Shown here one piece after another: positions 22,006 to 32,645 of a stretch of DNA of 60,824 nt. The notes beneath the pieces are model-generated. The model had not been told where the DNA came from. It saw only the letters and a program-made list of their open reading frames with translations, and made no database searches. Origin of the DNA: Moniliophthora roreri (Eukaryota; Basidiomycota; Agaricomycetes; Agaricales; Marasmiaceae); the NCBI GenBank assembly GCA_001466705.2, contig LATX02000029.1, forward strand, positions 1 through 60,824, written 5' to 3'. Numbering within the stretch: the first letter of the stretch is position 1; every line of letters starts with the position of its first letter. The position numbers and the translations under genes were made by a program.

Positions 22006-24606
22006 AGAGATAGACATCTGATAATGAACTTGCATTGTAAGAGATAAGAGTAACATCTTGAGTGCATTATAGCACTTTTCTAAGAGAAACTTTACACCAA
22101 GAAGGAGCCTTGGGCACTTGGAGTGTGGCCTGTGTGTGTATCAGGTTGTGACACACTTAGAGTCTTAGCAAGGGGTGTGCCTGCACTGAACTCTTTGTAG
22201 AAATTGGTCTAGGACCTTTTCCAGTACACTGTGTGCTGTAGTTATCTTGAAGAAGTCTTGAACTCTGTAGGGTCAGACTATATCAGCTATTGAGTCTTTG
22301 TACAAGACTGTAGCTCTTGTGTTTGTGCTTTGTGCACTGTGTTCTTTGTGTTTTGTGTGTGTTTGTGATATAAACCATTTTAAAACCATATATATACTCC
22401 TCTGGAGGTGAACACTTTGAAGTAGAACACTTCAATAAGAGAGAATCAACCTAGCTAAGAGTTTTGTTGGCATTCTAAGTGCGGTAACTCTGATCACATT
22501 GATCCCCACTTGCACAACAAACCGAGTTAGACTTTTGGAGGCTATCTTTTTGGGTAGTTTTCCACTAGTCTTATCTTAGACAAATTACCAGTTTATTGCT
22601 GAATGAGCTAACCCATATTCCAGTTAAGAAAATAAGGCCAACAGTTGGTTCTGCCTAATATCCAGGTAATTCCAAATATAGGAGAATGAATTTTGTATAT
22701 ATGTTAGAAGCCACTTTACTGGGCTTAAAGTCTACAAAGAAGGAAAAAGAAACTTGACCATCCTTCTAGCAAATCAAAGACCATCTAGAACCTGTGATTG
22801 TGGTCTATTGCCAGTTAAGGCGTCAACTACACAGGTACCTCTTGCAAGATCTCGGGTTACGAGTGCTTGACAAGAGTAATGGTCCCATTCAACATTGACC
22901 AATGAGAATGAGGGTCCATTAACACAGTTGTCGATGTGGGGCCCATAACCTGTTGAGAGGCACCTGCAAAAAGTACATAGCATTATAATAGAGTTATAAC
23001 CCTCATAATGCATTATGAGTTCCATAACCATTAGTAAAAGTTGCAATGCCATTACAACCTAAAGACAATGTTACAACTACATTACAACCCTACTGGACAG
23101 TAAATAGGTACCAAATCCTTATCAGAATCACTATTAAAATGTATTGAAGTGTATTTAGCCATTATAATGTATTTTGACTATTCAGATCAGAGACAAAAAG
23201 AAATAAAAATCCATTTATTGCAACCTCTGAGTTGAGCCACAACCTTATAGTAGATTAGTCAGCAGCCTGGTAGCTGCTGGGTGTTCAGAACCACTGTACC
23301 ACTGTGCCACATAACTATAAACACACACAGTGCATTATACCCTTTTACTAAAAGACCTATCTCCAAAACATTTTATTCTACCCACAACCAGCTTATCATT
23401 TATTGATTAAAAATCAGTTTCATTATAAACATAAATAGGTGTATCTAATAATAAAGCCTTGTTACATTGTCATGTTGCATGGGTTTTTATATGCTGTTGC
23501 ACTAAGAACTTTACTTATATTTGAAATTGTGTTATAATGTGCATGTACTGGGGTTTTAACTTGTTGTAATGACTCTATGTGGGTTGTAATGTGGTTGTAA
23601 TGTGGCTATAATGTCAAATAATCCTTCCAGACAGTTGTAATGTAGTTGTAATGGGGTTGTAAGGCAGTTAAAATATTTCAATATATTGCAACTAGGCTAC
23701 AATACACTTCAAATCTAGCTGGATTTATTATCATATGTTGTAACCTTTATAATCCTGTTGTAAGGATATTATAATGTAATGTACTTTTTGCAGGTGGGAA
23801 ACAGAGATGTAAAGTGCAGTGGAATGTGCTCAACTCACATTTGTACAAGAGCTTGCTAGAACCTTAAGGGTTATAGAGGTGCGATGTGCAGAGTAGTCAA
23901 TGTAAATTGAACTAAAGAATGTAGCTACATACATGCTTGCTTTTATACTACTCTAAAAGATAAGTTCTGTAGATAAGCAGTGAAACCTAGTAAGCTATGG
24001 ATATAAGCTACTGAATACTTGTGAGACAAAGTATCCAAGAATAATGTGTCTTGGGGAGACACAATACAATCATCAGTAAGCAGAAGAAGCTATACATGTG
24101 TACTACATGAGTTCTACTGTATTGTACATGAGGCTACAATACTCCTACTGGATGAGAGAGCACTCTTATGACTATAGTGCAAGCTCCAGAGAAGCTCAGG
24201 AATGTACTTTGTATGTTCCATAGTTGATCACAGACACAAGTAATACAATAACTAATCTACCTAGTTTAGTATAGTACAGGTACTGTGCTTCAACACTCCA
24301 CATGAAAATTGCACATTGATCCCAGTCAAAGCTGAGTCGTGAAAAGATAAGAGATAAGAGATAACGGCGATGTCGCCATTATGATATCACTGTTTCCTTC
24401 ACATGCAAGGTTCCTTTGCATTTTTTTGCGAAGGAACTTACCCTCAACTGCACCTCCTAACGCCTAACCCCGAGCCCCAAACCCCAAACTGACTCAGCGT
24501 GAGGTACAAGCTCCAACCGGTTGAGGGTAAGTTCCTTCGCATTTTTTTTGCAAAGGAACTTGCCCTCAACTGCACCTCCTAACGCTTAACCCCGAACCCT
24601 GAACCC
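22006..24606 (+). repeat. Direct duplicate of 19310-22004, joined at N22005
   Basis: After about 75 diverged bases the sequence repeats the 3' part of R copy 4, the coding remnant, the inverted-repeat element and the hairpin block nearly base for base. The main difference is a deletion of roughly 95 bp inside the inverted-repeat element (near 23037). High identity with a single N at the junction suggests two haplotypes or repeat copies placed side by side by the assembler. Confidence 0.75.
22961..23796. mobile_element. Second copy of the TTGTAAT inverted-repeat element
   Basis: Same ends as 20267-21192, but about 90 bp shorter because of the internal deletion near 23037. It is part of the 2.6 kb duplicate. 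Confidence 0.6.
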
Positions 24607-25165
24607 CTAATAACCAGCCCAGTGAAAAGTTCGTCAAACCAGATCGATGCAGAGCAAGTGAAAAAGACGGCAGTACTTCATCAGAAAGCTACAATGGTGT
24701 TATTGGTATTCTAAAATGCGGAAATTGGCTTTTTCAATACCAATTCCACTCATATTTGATGGTATTGCACAACGAGGTCCCAATATTGTACAATACCATA
24801 AAATACATCTATAATACACAAAATTACCTATCATTCAACCTGTAAATGCCATACTAAGGATACGCTGCCACAGCTGATTGACGGTGTAACACAGTCATCA
24901 ATACAGGTAAGGTTGGCCAGCTGATTTCTGTCTGGGTAGAAGCCCATGGCACGGCGACTGTGTTATAGGTGACCATCTTGAGGTTGTTTGGGACTGGCTA
25001 TTGCCAATTTGTCAGACCAAATGCACCAGCAGATATAAGTACAACACACCTGGTTCGAAGTCCTCTCAAATTTATCATGTCCTACACCCTGCCATTTTTG
25101 TTGACGTGATTCCAACTGTGAGGTGGAATCATAATGCTGAAAAAAGACCTATTAGTCACTGAAAG
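24607..25165. other. Unassigned stretch
   Basis: No clear gene. On the minus strand a few codons with coding character appear around 24880-24990 (TYNTVAVPWASTQTEISWP), possibly an exon of the small ORF that follows, but no complete model can be built. Confidence 0.3.
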
Positions 25166-25336
25166 TCAGCTGGAGAGCCAAGCCGTAGAACCTAGTAGGG
25201 CTGAGTAGGTGAGACCAAAGCATTTGACCAACGCAGATGGCTTGAGAGCTAGAGCATTGAAGGGAACCTTGAAGTTGTAGGCTTGAGTCTTGAAAGTTGT
25301 TGGTTGATCCTTGACGGAATCATCAAATCGGCTCAT
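25166..25336 (-). CDS. Small ORF, 56 residues, unknown
   Basis: ATG at 25336 to TGA at 25166-25168 encodes MSRFDDSVKDQPTTFKTQA..., then VPFNALALKPSALVKCFGL. The composition looks protein-like rather than random, but I recognise no domain. It may be one exon of a larger or decayed gene. Confidence 0.25.
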   Translation of the reverse strand: MSRFDDSVKDQPTTFKTQAYNFKVPFNALALKPSALVKCFGLTYSALLGSTAWLSS

Positions 25337-25339
25337 AAA

Positions 25340-26980
25340 GTGGGGGAGAAGGTCATTGTGATATCAGTTTCTGAGTGAGGAAAATCGAGGCTCCGTGATG
25401 ATGGTTCAACGTAAAGTTCGGCCTCTCACGTGCTCTTGTTGATGCTCGGAATTTCGGGTTCCGCTTGCTCTCCATCCTTCCACTTCCGCACTCCTGCCTT
25501 TCAATATAGCTGTTGAATCGTATCTGCTTTAGTGCATTGACTCGCATTCTCCCTCTGAAGCTGAAATACAAGTAATGCATGGAATGCCGGAAACACGGGT
25601 GTAGCTTTGCTGATGTTGAGATCGAGGGTTCTTGCCTTTCGTTTCGCTAGTATCACGTTTTCCTCAGGTTGACTCGATTAGCCTCGATTTCAACGCCATC
25701 TCCATTGTCCAGATCATATGATTTTTTTTCTGATCCTTTTTTTGTCTTTGGAACCGTCCATATCACAGGGAGTCTGAGTCGCCGCAATGCTTTTCTCTTC
25801 TCGACCACCATGCCCTGTACCCTCCAGCTATGCCCTCGCCCTCTTAAGTCTTTTTTCATCACTAGAGGTGTATGGAACACCTGAGCAATGCACACTCTGG
25901 TCATTGAGTGAGTAACGTTAATAGGACTCAGCTATTATGGGTGTGGCAGCATGGACAGTGAGTACGTCGTTTAGTCTGGGAACCCAGCTTATCCTTGCGC
26001 ATATTTACAGGAACATTGACAGCTAAAGGCGAGCTAAAGGTGCCCATGAATTCATAGAGCCAGATCCAACGCCCTGGGATCTTTGCCCAAGTTTCAGTAT
26101 ACGAACGTCTACAACTTTCAACAAGACGCTTCTCTATGCTCATGCAGACTGTACGAGGTATGCGCCCTTGATTCCATAATATTTATGTACTTCTCGAATC
26201 TCCGGTCGATAGTCGATTCGTCGAAGACCCACAGGCCCAATTAGCATGCGTATGTATGTCTCATGCCTCTATTCAACTATGTCTGCTAACCTACATTTCT
26301 GCGGCATATTATTTCGCAAATACTCTCCCACATATTCTACTATCCAACAGTATCGCGGAAAACAGGAGAAAGCAAGTGAGGGCATCAGGAGGAATCGGTA
26401 GGAGTCATGCGGTGAGAACGAGGGAGAACGAGGTTGATAGTACATGTACTGTACTCAGAACGAGTGTATTCGAGTCGTATCAGTAAAATCGCACGTTCTT
26501 AACTTTCATATCGAGTGAAATTAGAAACGAATATGGTAAAAAATACATTTTTCTATCTACCTTGTGATGTTCCCTTCTCCCTCGAAATCACTCAAACTCA
26601 AGGGCTCCTTAGTCCAAAATTTCCCTTGATTTCGAGCGGCGTCGAGTCAGAGCGAGAATTTGGCCATAGGGCCATTTTCTCATTTTCACTCGTTCTGCTT
26701 TGAACATGCTTTCGCCATTGGAAGATCCCCAACACGCTCATACCGCATCTTCATACCACTACTACGCCTTCTGAAAACTTGGTATGCAGACAAAGTCCTA
26801 GGGACTTGGATATAAGCTAACTGATGCTCTTTTAGACATAGAATACTGGACGTAGGTCATCGTCCAAGGCCAGCAGCAGAAAATCAAGTAAGCTGTGTCG
26901 TAATTGTCAGAATACATGGTTCAGGCGACTCATTTGATAACCAGAAATCCCTGGATCCCGCTCATATATGCTTTACACCA
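25340..26980. other. Unassigned stretch upstream of the DUF6535 relic
   Basis: Short overlapping ORFs only. A lysine-rich 83-residue minus-strand ORF (25653-25904) has no recognisable motif. Possible leader exons of the dead DUF6535 copy may lie after 26700 but cannot be fixed. Confidence 0.35.
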
Positions 26981-27074
26981 TCCCATACTCTCAGATCTTG
27001 CTCAGTGCCCAACTAGATTCCATTACCACCGACACCGCCGGAATCTATGCAAGGAGAGCAGGTTTGTTACATCA

Positions 27075-28420
27075 ACATCCACCTTGCGATCATCTAGACA
27101 GCCAGTGGAGAAAAGAGGCCGACTCTCAATGAGTCGTGGGAGCGGGTTTTGAAGGAGGTAGCCAGGCATAATGATATGGTCAAGGCTTGGCAAGATGACA
27201 TTGATAACGTCCTGGTTTTCGTACGTCACTCACTAGTTCTCTATCTCACCGAATTGTACTGACACACGTCTAGGCCGGCCTCTTCTCCGCTATTATAACG
27301 GCGTTCGTGATTGAATCATACTACTGGCTAGACGAAGATTTCGCAGACACCACGGTCGCACTCCTCACCAAGTTGATCTTGGTGCAGGCCAATGGTTCAC
27401 AATTTGTCTCGCTCGAGCCCATCCCATTCAAAGCAGATGCATCATCTGTCCGCATCAACGTCTTTTGGTTCTTCAGCCTCATCTTCAGCCTCACATCCGT
27501 ACTGTTCGGCCCGCTGTGCAAGCAGTGGATACGAGAGCGCCAGTGCGATATCACAATTAGAACGCCAGGAGAGGTTCTGGCGCTACGTCGACTGCGTCGA
27601 GACAGCTGTGAGAAGTGGGATGTTTCATCGTTTCTGTCGACACTCCCAATCCTTCTCGTGCTCTTCTCTTCTTCGTCGGCGTGTAGGATCTACTGTGGAA
27701 CTGACATCTGGTTCCATTTGGCATTTGCTTTGTTGCAATCTCGTTCTGTGCAAGATTGTATTTCCTCGCGGCACTGTTACCCAACCTGATGGTTCCGAGG
27801 GATCAGACATACGATGTCTATCTTCGCCGCTTCGACCGGCTGCCATACCGATTCATCTGCCTCGGGCATGGTTGGTATACCAGCTCTCCAGCGCACTCCT
27901 ACTTCTATTCACAATCTGGGTTATCGACAACTTCCTCCACGAAAATTTGACGCTTTTGGGGTCATATTAAGTCGCCGGCCTCGGATTGGTCTTCTTTTGA
28001 CCTCTACGCAACTTTGGTGCATGACTTGCGTCCCGTCATTGGCTATCCTTCTTCCACAGAGACGAACAAGTCACCCATAACAATGTTGGTTCATCAGGCA
28101 ACACAGTACCGGGACATGAGTTGGGAGTGGACGACGCCAGGCAATCAACGGACAATCAGGAAGACCACTCCTAGCATCATGCGGATGTGGATAATGCGCA
28201 GGAGCCAAATAGCATGAAAGATTTAGGCTCGGGAAAGCAAACAGGCATTAGTACCCTTGACGATCCAAGTAGAGGAGACGAGGGCAGGGATATCGCTGAA
28301 CAGCCTCTGCGAGTAAGTCTCGCCGTTCTGTCGGCTGCTGTGGTATTCAAGCATGCTAATACCACGATTTCAGCCTCCGGTGACAAGCGTCGATCCAGCA
28401 CCTTCAGTGATTAGAGTTGG
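27075..28420 (+). pseudogene. DUF6535 membrane protein, dead copy A
   Basis: Exon to 27220 encodes SWERVLKEVARHNDMVKAWQ and DDIDNVLVF; after a 53-bp intron (27221-27273) follows AGLFSAIITAFVIESYYWLD, then RINVFWFFSLIF and GPLCKQWIRE, the DUF6535 core. After the SFLSTLPILL segment (about 27655) a deletion shifts the frame. Near 28000 the sequence jumps from DWSSFDL-type codons to the C-terminal HNFG region, a loss of about 960 bp relative to copy B. The last part (28190-28420) keeps a donor after QPLR and an exon PPVTSVDPAP, like copy C. It is a pseudogene closer to copy C than to B at its 3' end. Confidence 0.75.
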
Positions 28421-28683
28421 CTATCTGGACTCTTTCGCCAATATTCGTTTCTCATGTATCGCACCTACCTTATACTTTTTTCTTCCGATTTTGTACTCTA
28501 CGCATTGCAGTTATAAGTGTTCCGAGAGCCTGAGTAGAACAATGTCTATTCGCGTGCTTCATGTAACCACTTGCAGCCAGGAGTGTCTACCTCCGAATCC
28601 AGGCATTCCTGTCGTTCTGGCACGGGACCACGCGTTGGTGAGGATGTTTATTACCGAACGCGACCACGTTCTATCCCATCAAC

Positions 28684-29136
28684 TTGCTCAACCCTCGATC
28701 TTCAGCCTTCAGCTTCTCCCATAATGATGACTGCTATCTAGTAAACGTCCTCGATATTCAAGACTGCTCCAAAAATACCCGGATCACGTTCATCTTCAGG
28801 CGTCCAAAGACCACAGCGGTATTCCCAGCATGCAGGCTGTCTGTCGTCATGCATTCCACGATTATGGAAAAACAACAGACGCTCTCTTTTGAACCGCCTT
28901 ATCGATGTCTTCTGGTGACTTGGTATGTCAATAGATTTTTACTTTGCGTCGAGCCCTATCGAGCTCCGTGTTTTATAGACTAGGAATCGATCTTCATCTC
29001 CGCGGGTGGGAGTCAGTGTTAGGACATCGGGAAGCCAGGTGTGTTCGACTCTGTTGGAAATGGCTACAGTGCTAATCTATCACTATGTAGGAAATTCTGG
29101 ACTCCGCCCAAGTACGAATCATATCGTTGTATCTGA
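28684..29136 (+). pseudogene. Companion gene upstream of DUF6535, copy A side
   Basis: An open frame from about 28650 to 28922 (SHNDDCYLVNVLDIQ ... RRPKTTAVFPACRL ... LSFEPPYRCLLVTW) is followed by introns 28923-28978 and 29039-29090 and exons encoding LGIDLHLRGWESVLGHREAR and KFWTPPKYESYRCI, stop 29134-29136. The same arrangement occurs in inverted orientation at 44546-45120, which supports it as a real gene. Here the first splice joins TG to A and makes TGA where the other copy reads TGG, and the N-terminal part is frameshifted, so this copy is probably dead. I do not recognise the family. It ends 328 bp before the DUF6535 start. Confidence 0.45.
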
Positions 29137-29464
29137 GTGAAGAACCTCACTCAATATCAATGCCTACAGATTTCATTGCCACCTTCAGAAAATGGATTGT
29201 CCCGAGGATCAGAGGTTCAATCTCATGTTTTTTTTCTCAAACGCTACTGTTACTGAAACAAAGACTCTTACTCAGAACATCAATCCTACTCAAATCCCAC
29301 TGCCACCTTCAGAAGCTAGATCGTTTCGAGAAAATGAGGTTGGAGATAGTCTCCTGTAAGCCGACTCAATCGCTCGTACCTCGCTTAATTAGAGGTTGGA
29401 GATATAGATTGTTTTTCTTTGAATACTGGCGCTGAGGACTGTCCATCAACTTTAGTCCGTGACT

Positions 29465-31943
29465 ATGCCAGGTGTTGCTCCGCCTCTGCCCGAGTTGACA
29501 GGTGATGTTGATGGAGATGAGAAACGGAAACAGGCAGAGTTGTTCCTGCAAGAGGTCCGCGAATGTGGTGTACGAAAAATCATTCCTTCCATTCCAAATA
29601 CTGGCACTGAGCGCTATGACCTTTAGCCCTATGTCACAGAATTTGATTTACCGCAGCCCGACTACATGAAGAAAGCTAGTGAAGATAAGAAAGCTAGCGA
29701 AGATAGTAAGAAAGCCGATGAAGATAAGAAACGGGCAGAGTCATTCGAGAAGTTGTTGACAGAGGTAACCAGACATGATGAGGGTATGGTCAAGGGCTGG
29801 CGAGACGACATTGACACCCTCCTGGTTTTTGTGCGTTCATTTGTTCCTCATCTCACTACCTAATATTGACACATGCCTAGGCCGGTCTCTTCTCTGCTGT
29901 CGTAACAGCGTTCTTGATTGAATCGTATAAATGGCTAGACGAAGATCCTGCAGACACCACAGTTACACTTCTTACCCAGCTACTCTCGGTGCAGGTCAAT
30001 GACTCACAATCTGTCTCCTTCGAGCCTGCCCGATTCAAGCCAGATGCATTATCCATCCGCATCAACGTCTTTTGGTTCTTCAGCCTCACATCTGCGCTGT
30101 TTGGCCTGCTGTGCAAGCAGTGGGTACGAGAGCACGAGCGAGACACGACAACCCGAACGGCAGCTGAAGCTTTGGCACTTCGACAACTGCGTCGGAATAG
30201 CTTTGAGAAGTGGGGTGTTTCGTCGTTTCTGTCAGCACTCCCAATCCTTCTTGAAGTCGCTCTCCTCTTCTTTTTTGTTGGTGTGTTGGATTTGTTGTGG
30301 GACCGACATCTGGTTCCATTTGTCGTTTGCTTTGTTGCAATCTCGTTCAGTGCAGGATTGTATTTCCTCACTGCACTGTTACCTACTCTGATGGTTCCGA
30401 GGCATCAGACGGATGACATCGAGGAGGGGCGCTTCAGCTGGCTGTCATACCAATTCATCTGTCCATACAAATCACCTCAGGCATGGTTGGTATACCGACT
30501 CTCCAGCGCACTCCTACGTCCTCTACTCCAAATTCCGGCTATTGACGACTTCCTCTCCAAAAAGGCTCAACGCTTTTGGGATCACATCAAGTCGCCGGCC
30601 TCGGATTGGTCTTTTTTCGACCTCTGGGTAGTCAGACAGTTTGACCAGCAAGTCTACATGCCCTACCGTTCACAAGCCTTTGGTCTGAAGTTGTACGAGT
30701 TGCGCGCTCTTGAATGGGCAGTTACGATGTTTCGTGATAGCCCTTCAATGATCCCACATCTTCTAAATGTCTTGGAGACGATCCCGGCTTCCGTGGCGGT
30801 ATCTGCTATCTTGGGCAGGTGGGACTTCACAATGTGGGGGGCTGTCTCGAAGGAGGTTGTTGAGTATGCCCTTAGAAATCCAGATCCAGACCCTTGGCTA
30901 AGCCCAACTATTCGACCTCCTGTCCTTCAATACCCTGAGGGGATCAACTTGTTGTTCCACCACCGGTATTGGGCAACAATGGCCACAGATTATCCGCGTA
31001 ATCTCGTGGATCATCTTCTCAACGCAATCGAGCGCACAAGCCTACAAGATTCCACTGGCCTCCGTTTCGTCATTCCATTCCCTATATTCGATGCACTGTG
31101 GGCACATGAAAACACAGACGTTCGTGCGAAGGGTCTCAAACTACTATCCCTCTTCGAGCAATCTTGGAAACCATACCCAGAGTATGATAAGCGTCGGCAT
31201 TATTTCGAACGAGTGGCCTTCATGCGAGCCCTCGCAGATCATATCAACCGCACAGATTGTGTTTCGGCATTGTTGACAAGTAGACGCGGGCAGGCTTTCA
31301 TTCGTTTCATTCATAATGAAGTTGTTGATCAAAAATGGGTCTCGACTGGAGGCCCATGGTTTCAAGCAATCAGACGAGTACAAGAATTTGGACACTTGCC
31401 TTCCGGCTACTTTGCACTGATTCCCGAAAATCGCTGGGATCCCTTACCCACATTACTAGCGCTAGATTCCGTCCGATACTCTATCGATACCGAGCTATTG
31501 GATATTGTTACTTCGAGTGGAACGGAAGATTCTTCTGGATCTGGTCCGACTGAGAGAGGCCTTGTTAGTCGTCTACACAACTTTGGTGCATGGCTTGCGT
31601 CCCGTCGTTGGCTATCCTTTTTCCAGAGAGACGAACGAGTCACCCATAACGATATTGGTTCATCAGGCAACATAGTAACAGGCCGTGAGTTGGGAGTGGA
31701 CGGTGCAGGGCAATCAACGGACAATCAGGAAGACCGCGCTGCTGCACTTGGCGATACGAGCGGGCAGGGTGGTGACGATGGGGATAATGGTGGCGATAAT
31801 TACAGCCTTCACAGGTAAGCTTCTCGTCTCTCGTGCTGGGATGTTCAAGTAGACTAACGTCATTGATCAGTCTCAACCAACGAGCGTCTGACGGTCAGAG
31901 CAATCAAGAACCAGACTCAGTGGTGACTCACAATCAAACCTAG
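29465..31943 (+). CDS. DUF6535 multi-pass membrane protein, copy B
   Basis: Exons 29465-29569, 29627-29830, 29881-31814 and 31871-31943 total 772 codons, so 771 residues. The in-frame TAG at the end of the first open stretch is avoided by a 57-bp intron (GTACGA...TTTAG) also present in copy C. Exon 2 has a charged repeat (KKASED / KKASEDS / KKADED), then KLLTEVTRHDEGMVKGWRDD. Exon 3 holds the DUF6535 core with four hydrophobic segments: AGLFSAVVTAFLIESY, VFWFFSLTSALFGLL, ILLEVALLFFFVGVLDLL and VCFVAISFSAGLYFLTAL. A soluble region of about 400 residues and an acidic Gly/Asp-rich tail follow. Function unknown; the family is expanded in Agaricomycetes. Intact as read. ATG 29465 is chosen because the same start context exists in copy C. 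Confidence 0.85.
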
Positions 31944-32299
31944 TATCATATACTGTTCGATGGCGGTGGTGTAGATGGTGTATCGATTTGTACTAGTATA
32001 CGAGAAATGGATACTTTAGTTCAGTTTATATGTCGTCGAGAGTCCAGACTACACGTCTTCAAAGCCAGCTGGATATCCTAGCACCAAGGCCGAGAGTGAG
32101 GAATCAAATGTAGTTGCGAATCGGAGTAGAGCGACTCGGATTGTGAAGGCTGGACAAAATGAGTCCATGTAGGATAAACCCACAAACGACTTGATCTTCC
32201 AAGTATAGGTCATCATTCAGGTGTATTGGTCGAGTCCCAAGTGCAGCACTGACAGGTCTTTTTGGCATCATATCTTTTTAATGATGACACCCAACAACC

Positions 32300-32387
32300 T
32301 CCCCCTTAGCTCAGCGGTAGAGCGCTTCACTAGTATTCAACGTGTGATGCTATGAAGAGGTCAGTCGTTCAAGTCGGCTAGGGGGAA
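32300..32387 (+). tRNA. tRNA-Thr (anticodon AGT) with 16-nt intron
   Basis: A full cloverleaf can be drawn. Acceptor stem TCCCCCT/AGGGGGA, D-arm GCTC-AGCGGTA-GAGC, anticodon stem CTTCA/TGAAG, loop C-T-AGT-A-A with the intron at 32336-32351 after position 37, a 5-nt variable loop, T-arm AGTCG-TTCAAGT-CGGCT and discriminator A. The internal A and B boxes are normal, and a TTTTT Pol III terminator lies at 32406-32410. The isotype rests on the anticodon (32332-32334). Confidence 0.85.
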
Positions 32388-32645
32388 TCCTGGGATGGGT
32401 ATTGATTTTTGGACAGTATCCATGTCCATTGTAACAGTCTGTTTAAAACCTGAATAACTGTCGTTTCTTGAACTTGAAGCATTGCAAGGGGTTGTGTCAC
32501 ATGCAATTTCACACGCCATCCTAGATCTGACGTCTAAGCACTTTTCCAGAGGGTGCAAGAGAGTTGATCGACAATTGTTACGAGGGGACTCCTAACCATC
32601 CAACCATCCAACACTGTCGTCGTCGACCCACCTCCATCGCCCACG

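Noticed and set aside
24700..24830. Possible small inverted-repeat element around AATACCATT motifs
   Set aside because: The matches are short and no paired ends or target duplication could be defined.
29999..30391. Extra plus- and minus-strand ORFs within DUF6535 copies B and C
   Set aside because: They overlap the conserved frame and do not keep conservation patterns of their own.
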